Positions 47,116-57,003 of a stretch of DNA of 64,000 nt are shown piece by piece. Origin of the DNA: Phlegmacium glaucopus (Eukaryota; Basidiomycota; Agaricomycetes; Agaricales; Cortinariaceae). The stretch covers positions 257,017 through 321,016 of the forward strand of contig MU130567.1 in the NCBI GenBank assembly GCA_015039465.1, given 5' to 3'. Every line of letters begins with the position of its first letter. The stretch's first letter is position 1. Position numbers and translations under genes: made by a program. The notes beneath the pieces are model-generated. The model had not been told where the DNA came from and did no database searches. It worked only from the letters and a program-made list of their open reading frames with translations.

Positions 47116-48952
47116 GGCCTCGTGATGAAAGATTTATTGTCGTACACCCCCAATTGGGTTGAAGGTTGATGGCAGGAACCGAATTTCCTGCTCGGCATCA
47201 AACCTATCACCTTTCGGCAACCTAATTGACAGGTGCACGGCAGCTGACAGGTTCCAGCTGGATATCAGCTGGATATCACATCGTTACCAGCTCCGACCTA
47301 AACATGACATTGACCTGCCACTAGGAAATTATGAATTCGACATATTTCACTTAAACACAAGGTATAGAACATATAACATACATTACAGTCTTAAATACAT
47401 GCATACCACATTAAAATATAGACAATAATAGCCCCATTGCCAAAAGAAGGTCTGTGCGCAGGAAGAAGGATTTGTAAAAGTCAGTTCAAACTCAGATGTA
47501 CTCCGCACATTCAAATAAGCGCAGATGCATCAAATTCAACCATCGTTTGCTTTCTCTCCGTTACTTTTATCCTCCCTCTAACTTGTTGTCCCCTTCCCAT
47601 TTTTTGAGTATAAACTCACCATTGACAACATATGTAAGTGGCCTCAACTCCTGCCTGACCCCTGCTAACACAGACCACCCTGTTTTTATCCAGACCAGCA
47701 AGCTTGAGAACACTGAGAACACCATCCACAAACACCCACTACGATACCCAGCCCTGCTTCACTCATCCACTGCAGATCTGCAACACAGGTGACCACAAGC
47801 TGCGACTGCAGAGAGATGGGAGGGAAACAGTCAGGGGAACGATGTAGACTTGTAGTGCTATTCAACCTCACTTTTTTTGGTGCAGGTAAGCTGACCCCTT
47901 CATACCATATAATATACTAGTAGTACTCGTAATTTTGTATCCTGTTCATGAATATAACATAAATTTTCTACTCTATGTTTTCTGAATCGTAAGGAAATGA
48001 GAATCTATATGTTTTTGTGTAACTGGACACTTGCTGCTGAACCTACAAAATGACCAGGTAGACCTCCAGCTGGCTGCCAGCGGAAGCGGCTCCTGACTGC
48101 CAATGGACATTCGGTCAGGCTGTTATTAGTCCGATTTCTCATAGCCGCCAGCATCCGGCTCACCTGAATCCACGTGAGAAAAACGGTGTGAATATGTCAC
48201 GCAGCTCAGCTGGCTTCCACGTTGGACCCAAAAAGTGGTGTAGGGAGGGAGTTCTTGATGAAGAATGGCCTAATAGATCGTGAGAATGATAGCCTTGATG
48301 CATAGTCCCCTTTAGGGGCTCATTCTTATAAGCGGATGCGGCTTTCAAAGGTAACGCAAGACTTGCCGGTAACTTCCGTGATTGCATGTGTTGATGGTGA
48401 TGGCCTTGTTTGCCGCGTGAAAATTTAAACAATTTACTCTCTATGTCAATCGCGTCTTTAAGAAACTCAATGCTCACAAAGACGCTATAAAAATACCAGT
48501 ATAATTTCATTTCTTCAAGGGACTTGTATATGCCACGCGGAGCGATGGCCCTCACCCACAAGTTGAACATTGCATACTAAATAGACCTAGGGTACAATTC
48601 ACGATGGTCAATCTATTATTATTGTAATGAATGTTATTTTTAAAGTTATGATTGACATATCATAAGTGAATTATAATAATACAAGTTGGATTAGTGAGTT
48701 GGATGAGCGATTCAAAATACACAGTTTAAGTTGCTCAATTGTTTACCAACCAATTACCAACACATAGCTGGGACTGAGAACATCAGAACGAAAGAATCCA
48801 CCTTACAATGAGAACAGGTATTACTTTTGTGAATATCTCAGTCTTTCTAGCAGTAGAAGTACAAACTTCCAAAGTGCTTCCAAATTCTGATAACTGCATT
48901 ACACAAGATGGATAAAACCCCAATCAATCAAAATCAATCTGATATTGCTCTC
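47116..48952. other. Upstream region of the membrane-protein gene with two inserted segments
   Basis: The 28 bases above the start (to about 47143) match copy 2 above 59532. The match then stops and resumes at about 48250 (gttcttgatgaagaatggcc), stops again near 48290, and resumes near 48585 (gacctagggtacaatt) through about 48810. About 1.1 kb and about 0.3 kb are therefore present here and absent in copy 2. The insert has repeats of cagctgg and ctggatatcac near 47265-47280. No intact frame is present. Confidence 0.55.
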
Positions 48953-51900
48953 TCACACCACAGTGAATATCCCATATATTTCCCTTGCACTCTTTCTATT
49001 TGAGATGAAGCTGGAAAAGTACAGGTCAGACAGATCAAATTTGCCAATGCATAGTGGAACATACATACACGGTTCTCCAAAGCAATCTGTATGAGCTTCT
49101 GAGCAAAAGTGGACTCGCCAGAATTCTTGATGTCTTCAACTTCCCTAAATAAGAGCCTTTTCTCTTCTTCAAAAATCTTCTCTACAGCCATGGTGACAGT
49201 CAGATGCTTTCCAGATGACTTGTAAACATCTATTGCAGAGGTCAAGTACTTGATATTGGAGGATGGTGCTGGGTCCCACAAGTGAAATGAATACTCCAGA
49301 ATGATAGCAAATGCTGTACTGAAATGAAAATAGAATAAAATGGAAATCATGGATAATGACAGACCAATACCAAACCCAGCAATTTGTTGCTTTGCAGAAG
49401 GAGAACCAATCTAAGAATAAATAATATTCTGAGACTGCAAAAATCAGCCATGATTAAAAACACTCACTGATAAGAATTGGATGTCCAGTTGGTTCAGATA
49501 TCTTAACTAGATAGACACAGGAATTTTGCCATAAAACTGTAGAAAAAGAATTTCATGGATGTAACATTTTTGAGGAAATTGAAAAAGTACATACCAACAA
49601 TTCTTCTTTGAGACAGATAGTCATTGCACTCACATCCTGGTGAATAATATATGAAGAAATGCAAAAAAAAAAATAAGAATAAACACATAATAAACATGCC
49701 TGGTTTATTATATCCAATGAATTTAAACATTGAGAATGGTGAACAAGTAAAACCAAAATAATTACAATCTAAAAAGAAAAGTTGGAAATTTCAAATCATG
49801 ATAACCCAAGAAAAGAATCAATGACCTACTTGCTGTTGAGGCACCAGAGAAAGCAAACTCATGATGAGTGGGCAGAATGTTCCAGGACAGGAATCAATGA
49901 CTTACTTCCTGTTGAGGCAGCAGAGAATGCAAATTCATGATGAGTGGACAGAATGTTCCAGGACAGGAATCAATGACTTACTGACTGTTGAGGCACCAGA
50001 GAATGCAAACTCATGATGAGTGGACAGAATGTTCCAGGACAGGAATCAATGACTTACTCTCTGTTGAGGCACCAGAGAATGCAAACTCATGATGAGTGGA
50101 CAGAATGTTCCAGGACAGGAATCAATGGCTTACCCTCTGTTGAGGCACCAGAGAATGCAAACTCATGATGAGTGGACAGAATGTTCCAGGACAGGAATCA
50201 ATCACTTACTCCCTGTTGAGGCACCAGAGAATGCAAACTCATGATGAGTGGACAGAATGTTCCAGGACAGGATCAATGACTTACAGCCTGTTGAGGCACC
50301 AGAGAATGCAAACTCATGATGAGTGGACAGAATGTTCCAGGACAGGAATCAATGACTTACTCTCTGTTGAGGCACCAGAGAATGCAAACTCATGATGAGT
50401 GGACAGAATGTTCCAGGACAGGAATCAATGACTTACACACTGTTGAGGCACCAGAGAATGCAAACTCATGATGAGTGGACAGAATGTTCCAGGACAGGAA
50501 TCAATGACTTACTCTCTGTTGAGGCACCAGAGAATGCAAACTCATGATGAGTGGACAGAATGTTCCAGGACAGGAATCAATGACTTACAAACTGTTGAGG
50601 CACCAGAGAATGCAAACTCATGATGAGTGGACAGAATGTTCCAGGACAGGAATCAATGACTTACATACTGTTGAGGCACCAGAGAATGCAAACTCATGAT
50701 GAGTGGACAGAATGTTCCAGGACAGGAATCAATGACTTACTCTCTGTTGAGGCACCAGAGAATGCAAACTCATGATGAGTGGACAGAATGTTCCAGGACA
50801 GGAATCAATGACTTACTCTCTGTTGAGGCACCAGAGAATGCAAACTCATGATGAGTGGACAGAATGTTCCAGGACAGGAATCAATGACTTACATACTGTT
50901 GAGGCACCAGAGAATGCAAACTCATGATGAGTGGACAGAATGTTCCAGGACAGGAATCAATGACTTACTCTCTGTTGAGGCACCAGAGAATGCAAACTCA
51001 TGATGAGTGGACAGAATGTTCCAGGACAGGAATCAATGACTTACTCCCTGTTGAGGCACCAGAGAATGCAAACTCATGATGAGTGGACAGAATGTTCCAG
51101 GACAGGAATCAATGACTTACTCCCTGTTGAGGCACCAGAGAATGCAAACTTGTGATCAGTGGGGAGTGCGTCCTGAGACAGAAAATCATGGATGAGGTGG
51201 GATATAAATTACATGCTTACCCACTGCAAAGATTACAGTTAATGATGATATTTTACAATGGTTCTTAATAGCTACTCTGTGTTGCTGATGTTAGTATTCT
51301 GTTCATGACAATTAAAGAACAGTATTCACCACACAATGTGGAAACCACAGTGCCATGTCTCTCTGGAATGCAGTAGGTATAAGAGCAATTGGTTGCTCCT
51401 GATGTCCAGTCTTAAAAATTTCGGGGATCAAGTCACTAGGGAATTGTTTGTTGAGTGCATGACATGTGGAATAAATTCAGTCAAATAATATCACCTCTCC
51501 ACCATGTACTTGATGCATACCTCTAGATTGTTTCGCTGTGTAGATACAAACAACCGCTTCAAATTAGTATTGTTTAGTACCGCTGCTACAGTATCCGCCA
51601 GTCGACGACAATCTGCTCCTGGTTTGTTCATATCTAGAACTTGACTATTAACTTGTGTCGCCACAAATACAGGCAACAGAATGCTAGCATTACCTCGCAA
51701 ATATACATGACCTTTTGGAGGAAATTCCAGCTCCTGAAAGATAGGTAGATATTCCTTTTCGAAGTCGGCCACCGCACGATCAGCTGTCTGTTTGACTGCA
51801 TCGGCAGGAGAGATACCCTCATTTGTCAGCTTGCCGTATGCTACATCTTCTAAAGCATCAAATTTAGTGAATATCGCGACTACTGGAACTGCAAAAAATG

Positions 51901-52892
51901 TCCTTCAGATGATGATTTCCACAAACACGCAACAATCTAATGCTCACCACTCCCTGTACCGCACTCTGCAAAGAAACTCCGCTCTGCTATTGTGAATGGC
52001 CTTTCGTCATCCATCGGGATGCAGTACCTATAGAGGCAAGAAATAGATCGGACGAAACTCCAAATTGATGATAACCCACCATATGACATGCAATTGTTCA
52101 CTTAGGTCGACCATCTTCGATCTCTCTGTTATGAACTGTCTCACTTTGTTAAGTTCCTCGACAGCTCCCGCCTCAAAACCACGGGAATCATGGAAAACGA
52201 ATCGAGGGTTGCTCTTGAATATCAGCTCATTCTCGATGTTGTGCATCCCGCGCTGAGATGAGATAATATAAGTTCATCCTCGATACGAAACACGAAGTAA
52301 TACATACCTCCACAGAAGGCTTGAGTATCGAGTTTTTAATCTGATGATCCACATTGCATCAACATCATTACTTCTATAGCCATTTCTATAAGTGCAATTG
52401 CGTACCTTCTTCCCTTCGGTATTGAATATCTGTGGTTGCTTTGTCGTGTTGCAGACCTTTTGAAGGATAGTAGTCTTGCCTGCATTTGCTCGGCCTATGA
52501 CGAGAACGCGAAAGCGATGGGCCATCGCTCGAATTTCCTCGGATCGAACATCATCGGGCAAGGCAGTTGATGTTGATTCAGATTGTGATGTTGCATCTAC
52601 AAGACAAATGAACTATGAATATATTCTATGGGAAAACAATCCGACCTGTGGAAGTATGAAACTGTCCAAACGCATCCTGAGTCTGGCTTGCAGCAGATGG
52701 TTGTTGATTTGAACCTAATGGGATAGTCTGAGAATGTGAACAACTTGCATTGGCAGCGGGATCTAACTTATGAGCCGACCAAACTTGTGCTGCAACTTGT
52801 GCATCGAATGTATATCTGAAGTGGGCTGGAAGGTCAAGCGGTGGTTCGAAGGGAGCGGGGGTGCGTAAGTTTGATAGAAAATGAAGATTCAT
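48953..52892 (-). CDS. GTPase-domain protein with a long C-terminal region interrupted by a tandem intron/microexon array
   Basis: The first part is a P-loop GTPase of a group common in agaricomycetes: G1 motif GRANAGKTT in RFRVLVIGRANAGKTTILQK, G3 DSRGFEAG, G4-like FTKFDAL. The start is ATG 52890-52892. Later exons I phased: end of the GTPase part at 51495, then 51330-51435 (SDLIPEIFKTGHQEQPIALI...), 51221-51284 (QHRVAIKNHCKISSLTVIFAV plus one base), the array, 49700-49768 (CNYFGFTCSPFSMFKFIGYN), a 42-base exon from 49636, then VLWQNSCVYLVKISEPTG, GSPSAKQQIAGF, AFAIILEYSFHLWDP, and an end at 48953-48955 after REIYGIFTVV. The intron 49637-49699 starts with GC. The exons before and after the array are both in phase 1. 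Joining them directly gives FAVDCNYFG. The C-terminal region is not a family I recognise. The gene lies between copies of the duplicated membrane-protein gene. Confidence 0.68.
49769..51220 (-). repeat. Array of 19 introns and 18 three-base candidate microexons (76-bp tandem repeat)
   Basis: Eighteen units of 76 bases (one of 75) repeat with gcacca or its variant at 49841, 49917, 49993, 50069, 50145, 50221, 50296, 50372, 50448, then every 76 to 51132. On the coding (minus) strand each unit reads GTAAGTC, a 73-base body, CAACAG, then three bases, then GTAAGTC again. The body is almost invariant. The three bases in transcription order, from 51123 to 49830, are GGA GGA AGA TAT AGA AGA TAT TTT AGA TGT AGA GCT GGA AGG AGA TCA GAA CAA. 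The outermost introns (51124-51220 and 49769-49829) are diverged relatives of the unit at one end each. Every unit thus has an intron donor, an acceptor and an intron-like length. Confidence 0.9.
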
Positions 52893-53248
52893 CCGTCTCA
52901 ATCAATGACAGCGTGCCTAGAAGATGTGCGTGAGTAATTTACTAACTCGACTTGTTACATAAGTAACTCAGATAATAGAAATACACAGGGCTGTCATCAC
53001 ATAGTCAGAAATGGATTTATTTCGCGCCCGCTCGAATATTCATATCCAACTCCAGTGCTGAAGGGAAAATGAATAACTGAATATTTTTATCATCAAGATA
53101 TCAGAGCAAAGGAGCAAGGAAGGTTTGCAATCCCATTTATACTTTTGAGCTTGTACCTGTTTGGAACGTTCGCTGCTGGTGGATCGATCTTATCTCACAG
53201 TGGGAAAGTTTGAACCATTAACCTGTGTGTGTGAAATATGACTATACC
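52893..53248. other. Promoter region of the GTPase gene
   Basis: About 350 bases between the GTPase start and the retroelement relic. No gene is present. The region is AT-leaning and no strong regulatory motif was seen. Confidence 0.4.
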
Positions 53249-53580
53249 TCACTTGGAAGTAATTGATCGGTTAACCCCCAAGTCGGACCGGGTGGCCTTA
53301 GATACGTCGTCTGTATTTGCGAGAGGTCGCTGGTACATTCCGAACGTGGTTGGGGGCAATTGCGTCAAGCGAACGCCAGTATCTGTGAAAGGAATCCAAA
53401 GACCATCTGCCCATGGCTTTGATGACGTGCTGCCAATACGGAAACAGTGTCCCTTTATACGCGTAGCCAAGCTGTTGCCATATCGAGTTGCATCTTTGTA
53501 AGAAATTCTCTTTGTGAGTGTGAGATGACCATCCATAAGCGTGAGATGTGAAAAGAGGCATGTTGTGGCGGGGTGTGGTT
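53249..53580 (-). pseudogene. Tyrosine recombinase fragment of a DIRS-like retroelement (frameshifted)
   Basis: The minus strand encodes GHCFRIG, the His/Arg box of tyrosine recombinases, in one frame near 53450. In another frame just downstream it encodes VIKAMGRWSLDSFHRYWRSL, which contains the catalytic Tyr. The dozen or so residues that normally separate the two, including a Gly-Thr-Thr, are missing and the frame shifts there, so the enzyme cannot be made. It lies downstream of the reverse transcriptase part in the same orientation, as in DIRS-like elements. Confidence 0.7.
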
Positions 53581-53779
53581 TACGTGTAGATGGTTCTTGA
53601 GGACGGCTATAGGGTTTAGAGGTGACTGCTGTTTAACGAGTACTACGTCTTGACATGGGTTTTTGTGCGAGGAAGATGAAGCAAATGTGATTTGTCGTTG
53701 CGAAAGGATCTTTTGAGGTCGGAGCGAGATGGTGGTGACGCGGTGAAGGAACTGGAACGCCTGCGGATGAGATGGTTAA

Positions 53780-55200
53780 CGATTACGAGGTGGTGGTAGT
53801 GTGTAACGCAAGCGAACTAAATCTACATTTTGGGAAGTTAGGGACAGGTAGACCACGCGATGGTCTGTCTGCTAGATTATCAGCTGATGGTATGTATATT
53901 GAAGAAATCCAAATCTTATGAATGCTTAAAAGTAAAGTAATCCGTTGTAAAACGGTGCTTGGCTCTGGGCTACGAGATTTGCTCCCTTCGATGGCGTGAA
54001 TGACACCTTGATTGACTGTCTTCATGTCGAAGTGATTGTTAGAATGTCCTCGCGAGATGGCAAATAATAAACCGATTTCGATGGCTACGAATTCGCCCCC
54101 AACCGGTGTTGCGACCGTGTTTATCCCATCCTTTTTTGAAACGCCATGAACCCCAAGTGTCGTCAAATATGATACCAATCCCCACGAGGACGATGCGTCG
54201 ACCCAGAATTGTATTGATGGTTTTGTGGGTGGTGCGAAGAAGATCCGCAGAAAAGGGTAGACAAGTATTCATGTTACCAACGTAAATCGTTGATGACGCT
54301 TGCGTTTGGGGTCTTGCGAATGAATGGGGATGGTGTATAGCGAAGAGATGACGCACATCGTGATAAGGCGGGTAGGCGAGAACGACCGTCAGGAAGAGAG
54401 CAGTGAACAAGCGTTCCCAACATGAATTCTGTTTCTGTCCGCGAGAAATTTGAGTCTGGGCCCCAACGTTCAAGTCCAATAAGGTAGCGAGATTTTCTTC
54501 CTGAGGAATCTCGGCGGTTTTGTTTGATAAATTCCAAAGCAAACCGAGATATTTAAAAGTGTTGTTGAACGGCTTTGTTTTGCAGTCTTTCCATGGCCAT
54601 CCTAATTCGTTTGCTAGGGTGTATAAGTCGTGTAACGAATATAAGAAAATATGTTGACCAGTGTCGTTCAAGTTTAGTGGGTGTGTGAAAAAAAAAACAC
54701 GAAGTCGTTGACCCAATTCTTGGATGGTCTGATCCCTTTTGATGCGTATAGGGGTGATATAGTATCAGCTGGTTTACCGAAAGCTCCTCCAGAGCTAAAA
54801 GGGGCCGAAAGGAGCACTATGGTCGATATAAAGAGGATTATCCCAGTGAACAATGAAGTTGCATTGGTTAGCTTGGAGTGATGGGACAGCATCGGTAGGC
54901 TGCGTCGAAGTCTAGCGTGGGTGCCTCGGGCCCAGGTGGAGCTTCGATACTATCTTCCTTACATTGTCGAAAAAAAATGCCCCATTCGCATCTGAAATCA
55001 TTGACTTCGATTTCTGAAGTCACGGATGTAATATTTGTGTCGTTTAGGGGAAAAGAGAGGTCTTGAACGACCTCGAATTCGTCAGTAGAATGTGGTTTCG
55101 GTACGACACATAAAGGTGATGTTCGAAAGGGGCCAATTAATTGTGCTAACTTTGAGCGAGAAAGAGGTAGTCCATTCAAACTCCGATTCAATCACTCACT
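53780..55200 (-). pseudogene. Reverse transcriptase-RNase H relic of a DIRS-like retroelement
   Basis: In order on the minus strand: PFRTSPLCVVPKPHSTDEF (about 55140), the strand TLDFDAAYRCCPITPS, FGKPADTISPLYASKGI, NWVNDFVFFF at the catalytic YxDD position, LGWPWKDCKTKPFNNTFKYL, LGTLVHCSLPDGRSRLPALS, GEFVAIEIGLLFAISRGHSNNHF and IPSADNLADRPSRGLPVPNF at the RNase H end. The catalytic pair reads Asn-Asp instead of Asp-Asp, and there are several frame changes (near 54870, 54700, 54530 and 54140). It is therefore inactive. No terminal repeats were found, so only an internal part seems to remain. Confidence 0.78.
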
Positions 55201-57003
55201 AACATACAACTCGACTGGCATGTCCAATGCGACTCGTCTGTGCAATTTCGTGTTTGATGTCAGCACCACCATAAAAACAACACTGAACCTAACATCGGCC
55301 CCTCTTCACCAGTCGATCCTCGCACTCTCGAGAAAGGAAAAAGCGTACTTCCTTTAGCTCTTGAAAATGGAGGTGTGTACCGATCCCTGTCACGTTAAAG
55401 TTCATGACATTGACGCGTTCTAGATGAGCTCGACTTGTTATCTCTTCCTGTCACCCCAGCTCGAAGATGAACTAGTCCAACAGCCCCCAACGAAACACGC
55501 TCGAACGAGCATCGCGTCAACGCCAGTTGCTGCCAGACCTTCTCTTGCATCAATTAAAATGAACGAAAAGAAAAGAAAGATGCAGGCCAAGGAGGTATTT
55601 GATAGGTGCGAATTCTTTCGCTCTTGAGATTTCCTGAGGACTGTTCGTTTGCTCAACCCTTTTAAGCTGAAGGAGGAATGCAAATTCGACGCCGTTACAA
55701 GGCTCTCTCCCAAGTCCAATAAGCCGAAGAGTGTTATTACAATTATTCATTTCGCAAGTCTCCACTCATCCATCATTATGTTGATTTAAGAGCACATTGT
55801 TGATCACTTCGGTAGAATTTCCGAGCCTATATTGGGTCATTCTTCGGGGACGAGTTCAAACCGGTGAAAGACAACTCATGGAGCAGGGGCGGTGCGTGTT
55901 GATTCCTTCCATGTTGATGGTCCAGGCTTACCTATCCTATTCCTTTGTGCTCCAGGAATGCCACAGCGCACCTTTGGAGCGGGTTTTGGTGGCTTTTGTT
56001 CAAACGTTTATCAATTCCCAGAAGATCGGCGCTGTCAATGTTGCCATCCTGAAGTTCGAGGTTGCCTAACAGGATGGGGCGGTCACAGCAGCTATGATGC
56101 TGTGATTCAGATTATTGAAGGCTGTTTAGCCTTCGTAAGTTTTTTTCTAATGAAGACGTCATTGTCTACATGACGGTAAGTATGTTATATCTCTGTTAAT
56201 ACATATATCAGTTATGATGAATTACACCTAATAGATATTATACTTGACCTCTACAATCACTTCAACATCGTGTCTCCTCGGCGAGGTATCTATGTCCTGG
56301 CAAAACGCTCAACCAGGTCCTATAGTTGTGAAGACAAGTCGCAATCACCACTACCTCATGTAAACAAGGAGAAAGAAGTTCCCTAACAAGGCAGGACCAA
56401 TATAAAAACGCCGATGGGATTCTTCATCATGTTATGGACGCATGGTATCAAATGCATATCAAGCGAGGAACTCGATCCCCCTGGCTTTGATGAGAGCAAG
56501 AAAAGGCCAATTGCCAATGTCGTCGTCGATCATCTGCACCATTTCATCAACCTCAGAGACGCTACTTATCGCAGATGTGTTGCGACAAATCCTTCACATC
56601 GTCAAGTTACTCTACCGTTCCTCGCGTCTTTAAGTTGAACTTCCGGGTCCTCTATCCATGCTATCCATCTATGTGTTAGGTAACAACTTTTTACAATGCG
56701 TCGCCATGCTCGACGATTACTTTCATCTCTTTTTCCCTCCTGCGATGCCTTGTTCCTTCTGCGATACAACTGGGCCGACCTTCCATACCTTCATCGTGAG
56801 TCATTTATCCACAATCGCCCTCCTTGCCTGTTTTGATCCGTAAGCTCCACCACCAGGTTCGCCCTTGGAAGACCAAGGGAGGATTCAGAAGTTTTCCAAG
56901 TGTTTGTACACCGATTCTTGTAAATTTATTCAAATAGCCTAAGTATTACAATTTGTACTTGGAGAAGTGTCATCAAAACAAGTAAAACATGAAATTCATT
57001 CTA
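55201..57003. other. Segment B flank: decayed duplicate sequence next to membrane-protein copy 2
   Basis: From about 55420 to 56990 this matches 60450-61960, for example tccaccattatgttgattta at about 60765 versus a close variant near 55767, and agaagatcggcgctgt near 56021 and 61000. Both copies encode frames that are open only in pieces (plus strand 55892-56173 with TFGAGFGGFCSNVYQFPEDRRC; minus strand 55550-55765 with FAFLLQLKRVEQTNSPQEIS). Because both copies are broken differently, I read this as a lost gene rather than a working one. The function is unknown. Confidence 0.5.

Noticed and set aside
50165..50395. Repetitive 76-residue protein on the plus strand
   Set aside because: It is a shadow of the intron array; the frame breaks with the one-base deletion in the unit at 50296.
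49830..51132. CRISPR array
   Set aside because: The repeats are 73 bases and the varying parts only three. The host is a eukaryote and the repeat borders are splice sites, so the spacer/repeat logic of CRISPR does not apply.
49830..51132. Phase 0 peptide from the triplets (GGRYRRYFRCRAGRRSEQ)
   Set aside because: It is stop-free and tempting, but both flanking exons are in phase 1, so this reading is not supported.
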